Source: Betaproteobacteria bacterium Ga0074130
Lineage (GTDB): Bacteria > Pseudomonadota > Gammaproteobacteria > Burkholderiales > Rhodocyclaceae
NCBI GenBank assembly: GCA_001464495.1
Contig: LNDZ01000013.1
Coordinates: 186,001-250,000 of the forward strand
DNA: 64,000 bases
Direction of reading: 5' to 3'
Positions within the stretch are counted from its first letter, which is position 1; each line of letters begins with the position of its first letter. Below are positions 11,739-22,659 of the stretch, piece by piece. Made by a program: the position numbers and the translations under genes. The notes below the pieces were generated by a model. That model did not search any database. It saw only the letters and a program-made list of their open reading frames with translations, and was not told the origin of the DNA.

Positions 11739-11778
11739 GCCGGGAGCGGCAGCACCTTATGTGCTGTTGTATCCCGGC
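11739..11778 (+). promoter_or_regulatory. Stable hairpin between rpsB and tsf
   Basis: Outer arms GCCGGGA (11739-11745) and TCCCGGC (11772-11778) enclose inner arms CAGCAC (11750-11755) and GTGCTG (11761-11766) with a CTTAT loop. No T-run follows, so it is not a simple terminator. It may attenuate or protect the rpsB mRNA and so set the S2 : EF-Ts ratio, as partial terminators between these genes do elsewhere. That role is inference. Confidence 0.5.
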
Positions 11779-11818
11779 GGTTCTTATGTAAATCGATTGT
11801 TTGAGAACGGAGAAGCAA

Positions 11819-12718
11819 ATGGCGGAAATTACCGCAGGCATGGTCAAGGAACTGCGCGAGAAGACCGACGCGCCGATGATGGAATGCAAGAAGGCCCTGA
11901 GCGAAGCCGATGGCGATATGGTCAAGGCCGAAGAAATCCTGCGCGTTAAGCTAGGCAACAAGGCTAGCAAGGCTGCTGCACGCGTCGCTGCGGAAGGTGT
12001 TGTTTCGATCCATATCAGCGCTGACGGCAAGCTCGGTAGCATTCTCGAAATCAATTCGGAAACTGACTTCGTTGCCAAGAACGATGACTTTCTGAAGCTG
12101 GCTGGTGATTGCGCTGCCTTGATCGCTATCAACAATCCGGCGGATGTGGCTGCTTTGTCGGCACTGCCGCTGGGCGAGGGTACGGTTGAGTCCACCCGTT
12201 CCGCACTGGTCGGCAAGATTGGTGAAAACATGAGCCTGCGTCGCTTCACTCGTGTCGAAGCCAAGGGCAAGCTGCAGTCGTATATCCACGGTGGCGCCAA
12301 GGTTGGCGTGCTGATTGACCTGGTCGGTGGTGACGAGCAACTGGCACGTGACCTGGCTATGCACATCGCTGCTTCGAAGCCGAAGTCGCTTGACGCATCG
12401 GGCGTTTCCGCTGAGCTGCTTGACACTGAGCGCCGTATCGCTATCGAGAAAGCACGTGAATCTGGCAAGCCGGAAGCGATGCTGGAAAAGATTGCTGAAG
12501 GTACCGTGCAGAAGTACCTGAAGGATGTGACTCTGCTGGGTCAGGTCTTCGTCAAGGCTGAAGATGGCAAGCAAACGATTGAGCAATTGCTCAAGGCCAA
12601 GGGCGCCAGCGTTGCTAGTTTCACTCTGTATGTAGTCGGCGAAGGCATCGAAAAGAAGGTTGTCGACTTCGCGACCGAAGTGGCTGAGCAACAAGCAGCC
12701 GCTGCTGCTGCACGCTAA
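11819..12718 (+). CDS. tsf: Translation elongation factor Ts
   Basis: 299 aa; the guanine-nucleotide exchange factor for EF-Tu. The EF-Ts signature [19 protein letters not shown] is near residues 10-28, and the [12 protein letters not shown] motif is near 80. I start at [13 protein letters not shown], which has an ACGGAGAAG ribosome-binding site; six extra codons in the longest frame are not conserved in the family. It is co-transcribed with rpsB and followed by a strong hairpin terminator. Confidence 0.97.
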   Translation: MAEITAGMVKELREKTDAPMMECKKALSEADGDMVKAEEILRVKLGNKASKAAARVAAEGVVSIHISADGKLGSILEINSETDFVAKNDDFLKLAGDCAALIAINNPADVAALSALPLGEGTVESTRSALVGKIGENMSLRRFTRVEAKGKLQSYIHGGAKVGVLIDLVGGDEQLARDLAMHIAASKPKSLDASGVSAELLDTERRIAIEKARESGKPEAMLEKIAEGTVQKYLKDVTLLGQVFVKAEDGKQTIEQLLKAKGASVASFTLYVVGEGIEKKVVDFATEVAEQQAAAAAAR

Positions 12719-12727
12719 TTTGTAATT

Positions 12728-12766
12728 ACGGCAGGGAGGCTCGCCTCCTTGCCGTTTGCGTTTTTG
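12728..12766 (+). terminator. Rho-independent terminator after tsf
   Basis: Arms ACGGCAGGGAGGC (12728-12740) and GCCTCCTTGCCGT (12743-12755) pair almost perfectly over 13 bp and are followed by a T-rich tract (TTGCGTTTTT). The position between tsf and pyrH separates the ribosomal pair from the downstream cluster. Confidence 0.8.
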
Positions 12767-12809
12767 CCGTTCGTCGTATGCTTCATTAATTCAACACGAG
12801 GTTCTGCCT

Positions 12810-13523
12810 ATGCCTGCTGCCTACAAACGCATTCTGCTCAAGCTGTCCGGTGAGGCCCTGATGGGTGACGATGCCTACGGCATCAACCGCGACACAATTT
12901 CCCGCATTGTTGAGGAAGTTGCTTCAGTGGTAGCTCTGGGCGTTGAAGTAGGTGTGGTGATTGGCGGAGGGAATATCTTCCGTGGCATGGCTGGCGCTTC
13001 TGCGGGTATGGAGCGCGCCACTGCTGACTACATGGGCATGCTCGCCACCGTCATGAACGGTATGGCGTTGCAGGATGCCATGCGCCACGCAGGGCTTGAA
13101 AGCCGCGTGCAATCAGCGCTCAACATCGAACAGGTCATCGAACCCTACATACGTGGCAAGGCCATGCGCTACCTCGAAGAGGGCAAAGTGGTTGTATTTG
13201 CTGCCGGTACCGGTAACCCTTTCTTCACCACAGACACCGCAGCCGCATTGCGCGGTGCCGAAATTGGCGCCGAGATCGTGCTCAAGGCTACCAAGGTGGA
13301 TGGCGTCTATACCGCCGATCCTATGCTCGACAAGACCGCTACGCGTTATGCAAAGGTCAGCTTTGATGAGGCGATTAATCGCAATCTCAAAGTGATGGAT
13401 GCAACCGCATTGGCCCTGTGCCGTGACCAGAAACTCCCGATCAACGTGTTCTCCATTTTCAAGCCGGGTGCGCTGAAGCGCGTCGTCCTGGGCGAGGATG
13501 AAGGCACGATGGTGTATTGCTAA
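12810..13523 (+). CDS. pyrH: UMP kinase
   Basis: 237 aa; phosphorylates UMP to UDP. The amino-acid-kinase fold is recognised by [24 protein letters not shown], and [16 protein letters not shown], plus [14 protein letters not shown] start at [10 protein letters not shown], which follows an ACGAGG ribosome-binding site; the longer frame would begin inside the terminator. It is the first gene of the cluster that continues through frr into the lipid and envelope genes. Confidence 0.97.
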   Translation: MPAAYKRILLKLSGEALMGDDAYGINRDTISRIVEEVASVVALGVEVGVVIGGGNIFRGMAGASAGMERATADYMGMLATVMNGMALQDAMRHAGLESRVQSALNIEQVIEPYIRGKAMRYLEEGKVVVFAAGTGNPFFTTDTAAALRGAEIGAEIVLKATKVDGVYTADPMLDKTATRYAKVSFDEAINRNLKVMDATALALCRDQKLPINVFSIFKPGALKRVVLGEDEGTMVYC

Positions 13524-13559
13524 GTCACTAGTGTTTAGTGAATCCAGTGAGAGACTTCC

Positions 13560-14117
13560 ATGATTGCCGATCTTAAGAAAATCACCGAACAGAAGATGCA
13601 AAAGTCGATCGAGGCGCTCAAGAGCGATCTCGGCAAGGTGCGTACCGGCCGTGCGCATACCGGCTTACTGGATCATGTGCAGGTGGACTACTATGGTTCA
13701 CCAGTACCTATTTCCCAAGTTGCGAACATCACGCTGGTGGATGCCCGCACGATTGGTGTTCAGCCGTGGGAAAAGCCTATGGTTGGAAAGGTTGAAAAAG
13801 CTATTCGCGATGCTGATCTCGGTCTGAACCCCGCGACGCAGGGCGACCTGATTCGTGTTCCCATGCCGGTCCTGACCGAAGAGCGTCGTCGTGACCTCAT
13901 CAAGGTTGTCAAGTCCGAAGGCGAGAATGCCAAGGTGGCCGTTCGCAATCTGCGCCGTGATGCAAACAATGCGCTGAAAGAGGCGCTGAAGAAAAAGGAA
14001 ATTCCTGAGGATGACGAGCGTCGCGCTCAGGATGACATACAGAAGCTGACTGACCGTTCTGTCGTCGAAATTGACAGGCTCCTGGCCGAGAAAGAAAAGG
14101 ATCTGATGGCGGTCTGA
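13560..14117 (+). CDS. frr: Ribosome recycling factor
   Basis: 185 aa, the normal length. It splits post-termination ribosomes together with EF-G. The [23 protein letters not shown]-type region (residues 26-48) and the [27 protein letters not shown] helical region are diagnostic. It lies 36 bp after pyrH and just upstream of uppS, the usual order. Confidence 0.97.
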   Translation: MIADLKKITEQKMQKSIEALKSDLGKVRTGRAHTGLLDHVQVDYYGSPVPISQVANITLVDARTIGVQPWEKPMVGKVEKAIRDADLGLNPATQGDLIRVPMPVLTEERRRDLIKVVKSEGENAKVAVRNLRRDANNALKEALKKKEIPEDDERRAQDDIQKLTDRSVVEIDRLLAEKEKDLMAV

Positions 14118-14148
14118 CCGCCGTCGGGTTTTTGCGTCAGCAATTCGC

Positions 14149-14934
14149 ATGGGCTTATTCAGCAGTTCGACCAAGGAAGTTCCGGTCGCGGCGTCCATGC
14201 CGCAGCACTTGGCCATCATCATGGATGGCAATGGTCGTTGGGCAAAAAAGCGTTTCATGCCGCGTGTTGCTGGCCATGTGCGAGGCGTAGAGGCTGTACG
14301 CGGCACGGTGGCCGCGTGCATTGAGCGCGGGATCCCCTATCTGACTTTGTTTGCCTTCAGCTCTGAAAACTGGCGTCGGCCTGCTGACGAAGTCAGCTTT
14401 CTGATGAAGCTCTTCGTCAAAGCATTGCAAGACGAGGCGGAACGGTTAAACAATGCCGGGGTTCGTTTGCGCATTGTTGGTGACCTTGAGCGCTTCGATA
14501 GTGACCTGCGTCAGGCGATTGCTGCCGCAGAAGCACTCACCGCGAGTAATTCCACGTTGACACTGACGGTCGCTGCAAATTACGGCGGACGTTGGGATAT
14601 TACGCAGGCCATGAATCGGCTCGCTCTTGAGTCCCCTGCAAAAGCTGGGCATTACACAGAAGCAGATCTTGCAACCTACTCGGTGATGGCGCATGCGCCT
14701 GAGCCCGACTTATTCATCCGTACGGGTGGTGAGCAGCGGATCAGCAACTTCCTATTGTGGCAACTTGCGTATACCGAACTCTTCTTCACTGATCTGTTGT
14801 GGCCGGAGTTTGATGCGGCTTCGCTGGATAATGCAATTGCGTCATTCCAAACTCGAGAGCGTCGCTTCGGGCGTACCAGTGAGCAGCTAAGTTTGGCTTC
14901 GAGCGACAAACAGGTACAGCAGCCAGATGCTTAA
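14149..14934 (+). CDS. uppS: Isoprenyl (undecaprenyl) diphosphate synthase
   Basis: 261 aa, cis-prenyltransferase that makes the lipid carrier for peptidoglycan and O-antigen. The catalytic [13 protein letters not shown] motif is near residues 24-36, [13 protein letters not shown] follows (LFAFSSENW), and [20 protein letters not shown] near 188-207 binds isopentenyl diphosphate. The stop overlaps the cdsA start by eight bases. Confidence 0.96.
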   Translation: MGLFSSSTKEVPVAASMPQHLAIIMDGNGRWAKKRFMPRVAGHVRGVEAVRGTVAACIERGIPYLTLFAFSSENWRRPADEVSFLMKLFVKALQDEAERLNNAGVRLRIVGDLERFDSDLRQAIAAAEALTASNSTLTLTVAANYGGRWDITQAMNRLALESPAKAGHYTEADLATYSVMAHAPEPDLFIRTGGEQRISNFLLWQLAYTELFFTDLLWPEFDAASLDNAIASFQTRERRFGRTSEQLSLASSDKQVQQPDA

Positions 14935-15730
14935 GACCCGTGTCATCACTGCGATCTTTTTGCTCGCTGGTTTCATCGGTGTGCTGTTTTTTGCGCCTGA
15001 CTGGGTCGCGAGTTTCGTGTTTGCCGCTGTTGCCGCATTGGCCGCATGGGAGTGGGGCGGTTTTATGCAGGTGGATTCTCGCCATCGTGTTGTCTATGCT
15101 TGGATCACCCTTGCGCTGGCCGAGTATCTGACATTGGGCGGTTTGACGCTTGATGTCCTCCCGTATCTTTGCGCACTGGCAATGTTGTTCTGGCTGCTGA
15201 TCGTCCCTGTCTGGTTTGTGCGGCGCTGGCCATTGCCAAACGGTTTGTCAGGATATGCTCTTGGATGGCTGGTTATCCTGCCGACATGGGTTGCCTTATT
15301 AGATTTGTATCGCCGTGATCCATGGCTATTGCTGGCGGCCATGGCGCTGGTATGGATTGCTGATATTGCCGCTTACTTTGTGGGGCGTACGCTTGGTCGT
15401 CATAAGTTGGCACCGACGATCAGCCCAGGTAAAACACGTGAAGGTGCCGTGGGGGCGTGTGTGGCTGTACTGATCTACGGCTTTACCCTCGCGCTGCGCC
15501 AATGGCCTGACACTGATCTCACTCGAATGTGCATCATCGGTGTCACCTTGCTGCTCCTGACGGTGCTCAGCATTAGCGGCGATCTGTTCGAGTCTATGCT
15601 CAAGCGGCAGGCGGGCATCAAGGACAGTAGCAATCTACTCCCTGGCCACGGTGGTGTACTTGATCGCATTGATAGCCAAACCTCAACCTTGCCTTTGGTT
15701 GCGCTGTACTTCTATTGGATGGTGAAATGA
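14927..15730 (+). CDS. cdsA: Phosphatidate cytidylyltransferase
   Basis: 267 aa integral membrane enzyme that makes CDP-diacylglycerol for phospholipid synthesis. It has about eight hydrophobic segments, and the C-terminal signature ([32 protein letters not shown]) is the CDP-alcohol-type motif of CdsA. It overlaps uppS upstream and dxr downstream, so it is tightly coupled in the operon. Confidence 0.96.
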   Translation: MLKTRVITAIFLLAGFIGVLFFAPDWVASFVFAAVAALAAWEWGGFMQVDSRHRVVYAWITLALAEYLTLGGLTLDVLPYLCALAMLFWLLIVPVWFVRRWPLPNGLSGYALGWLVILPTWVALLDLYRRDPWLLLAAMALVWIADIAAYFVGRTLGRHKLAPTISPGKTREGAVGACVAVLIYGFTLALRQWPDTDLTRMCIIGVTLLLLTVLSISGDLFESMLKRQAGIKDSSNLLPGHGGVLDRIDSQTSTLPLVALYFYWMVK

Positions 15731-16902
15731 AGCTGATCACCATACTGGGCGCAACTGGTTCAATCGGCGTCAATACTCTGGATGTGATTGCGCGACATCC
15801 AGATAGTTACCGTGTGCTTGCCCTGTCTGGGCACACTCGTCTAGATTTGCTCGCGGCACAGTGCCTTGCACATCAGCCTCGTTATGCCGTCGTTGGCACT
15901 GCTGAAGCAGCGGCAACGCTGAAGGCCAAGCTTTCAGGGCTGCCCACAGAAGTGCTGTACGGAACTGAGGCACTGGCCCAGATTGCTGCGTTGCCTGAAG
16001 TCGATACCGTAATGGCCGCCATTGTTGGTGCAGCAGGGCTTCAGCCCGCTTTGGCCGCGGTGCGTGCAGGTAAACGAGTGCTCCTGGCGAATAAGGAGGC
16101 GCTGGTTATGGCGGGCGAGCTCTTCATGCATGAAGTGCAAGCGAACGGGGCGATATTGCTGCCTGTCGATAGCGAGCACAACGCGATCTACCAATCACTG
16201 CCCGCCGGTTATGCCGGCAATCTTGCCGACGTAGGCGTTGCTAAGCTGCTGCTTACCGCGTCAGGCGGCCCGTTTCGTACACTGCCTCTCGAAGCCCTTG
16301 AGTTCGTAACGCCTGAACAAGCCTGTGCACACCCGAACTGGGTTATGGGCAAGAAAATTTCGGTTGATTCGGCCACCATGATGAACAAGGGGCTGGAAGT
16401 CATCGAGGCGCGTTGGTTGTTCAATGCATCAGCACAGCAGATTGAAGTCGTGATCCATCCGCAAAGTGTGATTCACTCCTTGGTGCAATATGTGGATGGC
16501 TCTGTGCTTGCGCAGTTAGGTAATCCGGATATGCGTACCCCGATTGCTCATGCCTTGGCGTATCCTGAACGGATTGCAGCAGGTGTTGCGCCGCTGGACC
16601 TGTTTGCCATTGGTCGATTGGACTTTCATGCGCCCGATCAAGCACGTTTCCCTTGTTTAGGCTTAGCCTATCAAGCGTTGGAGCAGGGCGGCAATGCGCC
16701 TGCAGTCCTGAATGCCGCGAATGAAATTGCAGTGGCTTCCTTTTTAGAGGGCCGTTTGCCTTATCGGCGAATTGCCGATGTTATTGCGGCAACGCTCGAT
16801 ACGATTGCGCCGACAGTAGCGGCTGATTTGAATGCAGTCATGCTGGCCGATGCAGTTGCCCGTGATGCAGCGACAAAAATTGTCGGACACTGGGGTTCCT
16901 GA
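15727..16902 (+). CDS. dxr: 1-deoxy-D-xylulose-5-phosphate reductoisomerase
   Basis: 391 aa; the second step of the MEP isoprenoid pathway, forming MEP with NADPH. The N-terminal [15 protein letters not shown] is the dinucleotide-binding loop, and [12 protein letters not shown] and SGGPFRT follow. I start at [11 protein letters not shown], which overlaps the cdsA stop (ATGA), rather than four codons upstream. The metabolic link with uppS in the same operon is sensible, since both feed the undecaprenyl carrier. Confidence 0.96.
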   Translation: MKLITILGATGSIGVNTLDVIARHPDSYRVLALSGHTRLDLLAAQCLAHQPRYAVVGTAEAAATLKAKLSGLPTEVLYGTEALAQIAALPEVDTVMAAIVGAAGLQPALAAVRAGKRVLLANKEALVMAGELFMHEVQANGAILLPVDSEHNAIYQSLPAGYAGNLADVGVAKLLLTASGGPFRTLPLEALEFVTPEQACAHPNWVMGKKISVDSATMMNKGLEVIEARWLFNASAQQIEVVIHPQSVIHSLVQYVDGSVLAQLGNPDMRTPIAHALAYPERIAAGVAPLDLFAIGRLDFHAPDQARFPCLGLAYQALEQGGNAPAVLNAANEIAVASFLEGRLPYRRIADVIAATLDTIAPTVAADLNAVMLADAVARDAATKIVGHWGS

Positions 16903-18272
16903 TGCTTAATGCACCACTGACATATCTGCTGGCATTCGTGGTTGCACTCGGCCTGCTTGTGGTTGTGCACGAATTTGGCCACTACATTGTGGCCCGCATA
17001 TGTGGCGTGAAGGTGCTCCGCTTTGCGGTTGGGTTTGGCAAGGTTCTGTGGAGCCGTCGTTATGGTGCGGATCAGACGGAGTGGGCAATTTGCAGCATTC
17101 CACTGGGTGGCTACGTCAAAATGCTGGATGAGCGCGAAGGGGCGGTGTCGCCAGCAGACTTGCCGCGCGCATTTACTCAACAAAGCCTTGGCAAGCGCAG
17201 TCTGATTGTACTCGCCGGGCCTGTAGCCAACCTGATACTTGCAATCCTGCTTTACTGGGGATTATTCATGCATGGCGTTGAGGAGTTGCGTCCTATTTTG
17301 GGGACACCTGCAGCGGATTCAGCGGCTGCGCGTGCAAATGTTGAACGGGGTGATCTGGTCACTGCCGTGAATGGACGCGAGATCGCTAGTTGGGAAGAGC
17401 TACGCTGGGAGATCCTGCGCGATATTGCAGATGGCCGTGAAACCCAACTTCAGATCCGTGGGCTTGATGGCGCGGATGCGCTGCTTTTGCTGGCAACTCA
17501 TGAACTTGATATCGACAGTCTAGACCGCGATCCAATACATCTGTTGGGGTTGAGTATTGAGCCGCCCCGCTTACCTGCGATTGTTGGACGTGTTATGCCC
17601 GATACCCCGGCCGAGCGTGCGGGTTTGCGTGTTGGCGATCTGGTTAGTGCGATTGATGGTCGACCAATTGCGCTGTGGAGTGAGGTCGCACAGATCGCCA
17701 GACAGTCTCCCGGCAAAACCCTGCAGCTCTCAATTAAGCGAGATGATGCACTTTTTGACATCGCCCTTGTACCTGCCTTAGTGGAAGAAAACGGCCGCAG
17801 CTTTGGTCGAATTGGCTTTTCTCCGCAGGATGATCCGGCTTTGCGAGAAGCGATGTTCAGCACCGTGAGCTATGCACCCGGCATTGCGATTGCGAAGGCG
17901 GTGACTCAGACTTGGGAAACCTCAGTGTTCACTTTGCGCATGATCGGGCGCATGCTGATGGGTGACTTGTCCCTCAAAAATCTGTCCGGCCCGGTCACAA
18001 TTGCAGACTATGCAGGGCAGTCTATACAGCTAGGAATTGCGTATTACATCAAGTTTCTAGCCCTCATTAGTATCAGTATCGGGGTACTAAACCTGTTACC
18101 AATTCCGGTACTGGATGGGGGGCATTTGATGTATTATTTGGCCGAATTTATGCGTGGAAAGCCTTTGCCAGAGAGCGTTTTTGCTTTTGGCCAACGCATC
18201 GGTCTGGCGCTCCTGCTGCTCATGATGAGCGTAGCGCTTTTTAATGATCTGAATCGACAGTTTTTCGGCTGA
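16902..18272 (+). CDS. rseP: RIP site-2 zinc metalloprotease RseP
   Basis: 456 aa inner-membrane protease that cuts anti-sigma factor and signal-peptide remnants. The zinc motif HEFGH is at residues 23-27 in the first helix, and the third ligand lies in NLLPIPVLDGGHL near the C-terminus. Two PDZ domains sit between (about 120-200 and 205-290). The start overlaps the last base of the dxr stop. It precedes bamA, the standard order. Confidence 0.96.
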   Translation: MLNAPLTYLLAFVVALGLLVVVHEFGHYIVARICGVKVLRFAVGFGKVLWSRRYGADQTEWAICSIPLGGYVKMLDEREGAVSPADLPRAFTQQSLGKRSLIVLAGPVANLILAILLYWGLFMHGVEELRPILGTPAADSAAARANVERGDLVTAVNGREIASWEELRWEILRDIADGRETQLQIRGLDGADALLLLATHELDIDSLDRDPIHLLGLSIEPPRLPAIVGRVMPDTPAERAGLRVGDLVSAIDGRPIALWSEVAQIARQSPGKTLQLSIKRDDALFDIALVPALVEENGRSFGRIGFSPQDDPALREAMFSTVSYAPGIAIAKAVTQTWETSVFTLRMIGRMLMGDLSLKNLSGPVTIADYAGQSIQLGIAYYIKFLALISISIGVLNLLPIPVLDGGHLMYYLAEFMRGKPLPESVFAFGQRIGLALLLLMMSVALFNDLNRQFFG

Positions 18273-18276
18273 ATCA

Positions 18277-20586
18277 ATGAAAAAATCTCTGCTTGGCAGC
18301 CTGGTTTCAGTCGCACTGGCTGCCATGGTCACCACCGGTACTGCGCATGCCATCGAGCCTTTCGTCGTCAAGGACATCCGTGTAGAGGGTGTTCAACGTA
18401 CTGAAGCAGGTACGGTCTTCGGTTATTTGCCAGTCAAGGTTGGCGAAACCATGGATGACGAAAAAGCCTCACAAGCAGTCAAAGCACTGTTTGCGACTGG
18501 TTTTTTCAAAGACGTACGTCTTGAGGTCGAGGGTGACGTTCTGGTTGTGGTGATTGAAGAACGTCCAGCCATCGCTTCTGTCGACTTCGTTGGTATGAAG
18601 GCTTTTGAAAAGGCCCAAATAAAAAAGAGTCTGCGTGATGTCGGTTTGGCCGAGTCACGGATCTTTGACCGTTCGATTGTCGAGCGCGCTGAGCAGGAGC
18701 TCAAACGCCAGTATCTGACGCGCGGTTATTACGCCGCCAATATCAAGGTGACGACTACGCCATTAGAGCGTAATCGTATTGGCATCAACTTCAATGTTGA
18801 TGAAGGCCAAATTACCAAGATTCGTCAGATCAATATTATTGGCAATAATATTTTCAGTGAAAAAGAGCTGAAGAAGGTTTTCAGTCTAACGACGCCCAAC
18901 TGGCTGACTTGGTACACGAAAAACGATCAGTATTCGAAGCAGAAATTATCGGGCGACCTCGAGAACCTTCGTTCTTATTATTTAAATCGAGGTTATCTGG
19001 AGTTCGCCGTTGACTCGACTCAGATCACTATTTCTCCGGACAAGAAAGATATTTACATCACAGTAAATATCACTGAGGGTGAAAAGTACTCGGTATCCTC
19101 AGTCAAGCTGGCGGGTGAGTTGCTGCTGCCGGAAGATGAGCTGAAGAAGCTGGTCAAGGTCAAACCCGGTGAGGTCTACTCGCGCGAGCTGATGACAGAA
19201 ACCACCAAGGCGCTTTCTGATCGCCTTGGTAATGATGGTTATGCCTTCGCCAACGTGAATGCTGCGCCAGAGCTGAACAAGGAAAAGCGTGAAGTCGCCT
19301 TCACGATCTTTGTTGATCCGGGCCGTCGTGTCTATGTCAGGAACATAAATGTCACCGGCAATACCCGGACACGCGACGAAGTCGTTCGTCGTGAGTTGCG
19401 CCAGATGGAAGGTGCCTGGTATGACGGTGACAGAATCAATCAATCACGCACTCGCGTTGACCGCTTGGGTTTCTTCGATGCTGTTACGGTCGAAACCCCA
19501 GTTGTGCCGGGTGCCAGCGATCAGGTTGACTTGAATGTGAATGTAAAGGAAAAGTCGACCGGCTTTGTGATGCTCGGTGCTGGCTTCTCCAGCGCTGAAA
19601 AGCTTTCGCTGTCCGGCTCTGTAACGCAGCAGAATTTGTTTGGTAGCGGCAAGACGGTTTCAGTGGCTGTGAATACCAGCAAGATCAATACTGTGTATTC
19701 CTTGTCCTACACCAATCCTTATTACACAGTGGATGGGGTTTCTGCAGGTTTTGATGTTTACCATCGGAATGTCAATACCAGCAGATTGGCAAGCGTTGCG
19801 CGATATCAAACTAGCTCTTTCGGTGGTGGCTTGCGCATGGGCCTGCCGATTTCTGATAATGATTATCTGAGCTTTGGCTTGTCAGTGGATTCAACTGAGA
19901 TTACTGTGAATTCCAGCAGCCCACAACGCTTCATTGATTTTGTTAGCCGAAACGGTAGTTCATACTCATCATTGACGCCGACAGTGAGCTGGTCACGCAA
20001 TACCATTGATAGTCGCTTGTATCCAACCTCGGGGACAATTGCCCGTGTATCCGCTGAGCTTGCGGTTCCGCCGGGTAGTCTTACCTATTACAAAGCAACA
20101 GCACAGCATCAGCGTTACTGGCCACTCAGTCGTACTTTTACGTTGTACACAAATGCGGAACTCGGGGTCGCCGATAGCCTAGGTGATAAAGAATTCCCCT
20201 TTTTCAAGAACTTTTATGCAGGTGGTATAGGGTCGGTACGCGGTTACGACATCAGCTCTCTGGGGCCAGTAGCTAGAGATTCAACAACGGGTACTTTTTT
20301 TAGACTGGGTGGTACTCGGCGTATGATTGGTAACGCTGAGCTGTTGTTCCCCATGCCGGGTTCGGGCCTTGATAAGTCAGTCCGTCTAGGCACATTCTTT
20401 GATGTGGGCCAGGTTTGGGGTGCCGATGAGAAAATTAAGTTCGGCGATATGAGAATGAGTACAGGTCTTTCGGTTCTTTGGAGCTCGCCAATGGGCCCAT
20501 TGAAGTTTAGCTTGGGTATGCCGTTGAACAAGCAAGAAGGTGACAAAGTGCAGCGCTTGCAATTCACGTTTGGTCAGGTCTTTTAA
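18277..20586 (+). CDS. bamA: Outer-membrane protein assembly factor BamA
   Basis: 769 aa. A cleavable signal peptide (about residues 1-25, ending near AHA) is followed by five POTRA repeats (about 26-425) and a 16-strand barrel. The conserved VRGYD motif, the counterpart of VRGF, lies near residue 650, and the C-terminal FTFGQVF ends with the aromatic beta-signal. It folds and inserts outer-membrane proteins. It is followed by its periplasmic partner gene skp. Confidence 0.97.
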   Translation: MKKSLLGSLVSVALAAMVTTGTAHAIEPFVVKDIRVEGVQRTEAGTVFGYLPVKVGETMDDEKASQAVKALFATGFFKDVRLEVEGDVLVVVIEERPAIASVDFVGMKAFEKAQIKKSLRDVGLAESRIFDRSIVERAEQELKRQYLTRGYYAANIKVTTTPLERNRIGINFNVDEGQITKIRQINIIGNNIFSEKELKKVFSLTTPNWLTWYTKNDQYSKQKLSGDLENLRSYYLNRGYLEFAVDSTQITISPDKKDIYITVNITEGEKYSVSSVKLAGELLLPEDELKKLVKVKPGEVYSRELMTETTKALSDRLGNDGYAFANVNAAPELNKEKREVAFTIFVDPGRRVYVRNINVTGNTRTRDEVVRRELRQMEGAWYDGDRINQSRTRVDRLGFFDAVTVETPVVPGASDQVDLNVNVKEKSTGFVMLGAGFSSAEKLSLSGSVTQQNLFGSGKTVSVAVNTSKINTVYSLSYTNPYYTVDGVSAGFDVYHRNVNTSRLASVARYQTSSFGGGLRMGLPISDNDYLSFGLSVDSTEITVNSSSPQRFIDFVSRNGSSYSSLTPTVSWSRNTIDSRLYPTSGTIARVSAELAVPPGSLTYYKATAQHQRYWPLSRTFTLYTNAELGVADSLGDKEFPFFKNFYAGGIGSVRGYDISSLGPVARDSTTGTFFRLGGTRRMIGNAELLFPMPGSGLDKSVRLGTFFDVGQVWGADEKIKFGDMRMSTGLSVLWSSPMGPLKFSLGMPLNKQEGDKVQRLQFTFGQVF

Positions 20587-20603
20587 GGTTAGAGGGGGCA
20601 ATC

Positions 20604-21143
20604 TTGTTCAAATCAAAAAACCTATTACTAGTTGCATTGGCATCGACGCTGTCCCTGCTTGCACCTTCCGTCTTTGCTGAAAGCAAGATTGGTTTCATCA
20701 ATCTGCAGCGTGTGTCCAATGAGGCGCCTCAAGCCGTACGGGCAATGAAGAAGATCAAGGCGGAATTCGATAAGCGCGATCAGGATCTGCAAAAGCTGGC
20801 TAAGCAGCTGCAGACCATGCAGGAAAAGATGGAAAAAGACGGGCTGACGATGTCGGAATCCGAGCGTCGCGTTCGTGAACGCGAGTTTGGCGAAATGAAT
20901 CGTGAGCTTCAGCGCAAGCAGCGTGAGTTCCGCGAGGATCTAAGCGTTCGCCAGAATGAAGAGCTGGCCTCCTTGTACGAAAGCGTCAACAAGGTTATCA
21001 AGAAGATTGCTGAGACAGAGAAGTATGATCTGATCGTGCAAGAGGCTGTGTATTTCAGCCCTGGCATCGATATCACTTCAAAAGTAATCAAGGCGCTCAG
21101 TGACGGTGTTGCTGCTCCAGCCGCAACGCCTGCAACGAAGTAA
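20604..21143 (+). CDS. skp: Periplasmic chaperone Skp/OmpH
   Basis: 179 aa, starting at TTG behind AGAGGGGG, which is the only plausible ribosome-binding site. A signal peptide (to about residue 25, VFA) precedes IGFINLQRVSNEAP and a long, highly charged coiled-coil (about 50-130). It carries unfolded outer-membrane proteins to BamA, in agreement with its place directly after bamA. Confidence 0.92.
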   Translation: MFKSKNLLLVALASTLSLLAPSVFAESKIGFINLQRVSNEAPQAVRAMKKIKAEFDKRDQDLQKLAKQLQTMQEKMEKDGLTMSESERRVREREFGEMNRELQRKQREFREDLSVRQNEELASLYESVNKVIKKIAETEKYDLIVQEAVYFSPGIDITSKVIKALSDGVAAPAATPATK

Positions 21144-21163
21144 GTTACCCGGGGCAGAAGAGT

Positions 21164-22192
21164 GTGGCTATCAGGCTTGATGAAATTATTGCCCGACTGG
21201 GCGGAGAGCTTCGCGGTGACGGCGACCAGCTAATCTCGCGTATTGCAACGCTTGAATCGGCCAAGGCAGGCGAAATAACCTTTCTTGCAAATCCGAAGTA
21301 TCAATCGCAATTAAGCTCGACGCAGGCTTCTGCAGTCATTCTTGCGCCGGCTCAGGCAGAGCATTGTCCGGTTGCCGCGATTGTTCATCCGGATCCATAC
21401 CTCTACTTTGCCCGTTTGGCCCAATGGCTGAGCCCCATTCCACCAGCTCCGGCTGGTATTCACCCCAGTGCCACCGTGATGACAGAGCTTCCTGTCAGCG
21501 TGAGTGTGGGGGCGGGCGCTTATGTGGGTGCCAATGTCCGTGTGGGTGCTAATACGATTATCGGCGCCAATGCCGTTGTTGGTTCTGGTGTAACCATTGG
21601 CTCCGATTGTCGTCTCTACCCACATTCAACAATCTATTATGGCTGCCGCTTAGGCTCACGCGTCATTGTCCACGCCTCTGCGGTGGTGGGTTCGGATGGC
21701 TTTGGCTTTGCGCGAGAAAAAGACGGTGCTTGGGTCAAGATTCCGCAGACCGGGATTGTGATCGTTGGAGATGATGTCGAAATTGGTGCAGGTACAACCA
21801 TTGACCGTGGTGCCTTGGCAGATACCGTCATCGAAAATGGCGTTAAGCTCGATAACCAGATTCAGATTGCTCACAATGTGCGCATCGGCGCTCACAGCGC
21901 CCTAGCGGGTTGTGTAGGGATTGCTGGCAGCACCACACTAGGCAGTCGTTGCACTGTCGGTGGTGGTGCCATCATTCTTGGGCATCTCACACTGGCGGAT
22001 GATGTGAATGTGTCTGCGGGCACACTGGTCGGTAAGAGTATTGCTGAGCGTGGTACTTATACAGGCATGGTTCCTTTCCTGGAGCATGCCGATTGGCTCA
22101 AGAATTTTGCACGTTTGCGTCATCTGGATGCGATGGCAGATAGGATTCGCGCCCTTGAAGCGCGATTGAATGAACTGGAGAATAAGAAATGA
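21164..22192 (+). CDS. lpxD: UDP-3-O-(3-hydroxyacyl)glucosamine N-acyltransferase
   Basis: 342 aa lipid A enzyme. An N-terminal uridine-binding domain is followed by a left-handed beta-helix of hexapeptide repeats (IGANAVVGSGVTIGSD, VGSDGFGFAREKDGAW). The start is GTG; a second GTG two bases earlier is out of frame. The stop overlaps the fabZ start by four bases. Confidence 0.95.
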   Translation: MAIRLDEIIARLGGELRGDGDQLISRIATLESAKAGEITFLANPKYQSQLSSTQASAVILAPAQAEHCPVAAIVHPDPYLYFARLAQWLSPIPPAPAGIHPSATVMTELPVSVSVGAGAYVGANVRVGANTIIGANAVVGSGVTIGSDCRLYPHSTIYYGCRLGSRVIVHASAVVGSDGFGFAREKDGAWVKIPQTGIVIVGDDVEIGAGTTIDRGALADTVIENGVKLDNQIQIAHNVRIGAHSALAGCVGIAGSTTLGSRCTVGGGAIILGHLTLADDVNVSAGTLVGKSIAERGTYTGMVPFLEHADWLKNFARLRHLDAMADRIRALEARLNELENKK

Positions 22193-22659
22193 GCGAGGCG
22201 AATATCGCCCCTGAGAGCATGGATATCCACGCTGTCCTGAAGTGCCTGCCGCACCGTTATCCCTTCCTGATGATCGACCGAGTGACCGAAGTTGTGCCCG
22301 GTTCACATATTTCGGCACTGAAGAACGTCAGCATGAATGAGCCGTTCTTTCCCGGACATTATCCACATCATCCTGTTATGCCAGGTGTGCTGATTGTTGA
22401 AGCCATGGCCCAAGCCGCAGCGATCCTTTCGTTTAAGACGCTTGGCGACCAGGCCAATGATGACTCTGTCTACTATTTTGTTGGCATTGACGAGGCACGT
22501 TTTAAGCGTCCAGTCACCCCAGGCGATCAACTGGTGCTGGAAGCCAAACTTGAGTTCAGCAGGCGGGGTCTGTGGAAGTTTTCCTGTAACGCCAAGGTGG
22601 ATGGTCAGGTAGCAGCTGAAGCCAAGATCATGTGCACGATGCGGATGTTGGGCGAATGA
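22189..22659 (+). CDS. fabZ: 3-hydroxyacyl-[acyl-carrier-protein] dehydratase
   Basis: 156 aa hot-dog fold enzyme of fatty-acid elongation. The catalytic region [13 protein letters not shown] (about 20-32) and [24 protein letters not shown]-type sequence, with its His and Glu, are present. The length is typical apart from a short N-terminal extension. Both ends overlap neighbouring genes by four bases, so lpxD, fabZ and lpxA are translationally coupled. Confidence 0.97.
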   Translation: MSEANIAPESMDIHAVLKCLPHRYPFLMIDRVTEVVPGSHISALKNVSMNEPFFPGHYPHHPVMPGVLIVEAMAQAAAILSFKTLGDQANDDSVYYFVGIDEARFKRPVTPGDQLVLEAKLEFSRRGLWKFSCNAKVDGQVAAEAKIMCTMRMLGE

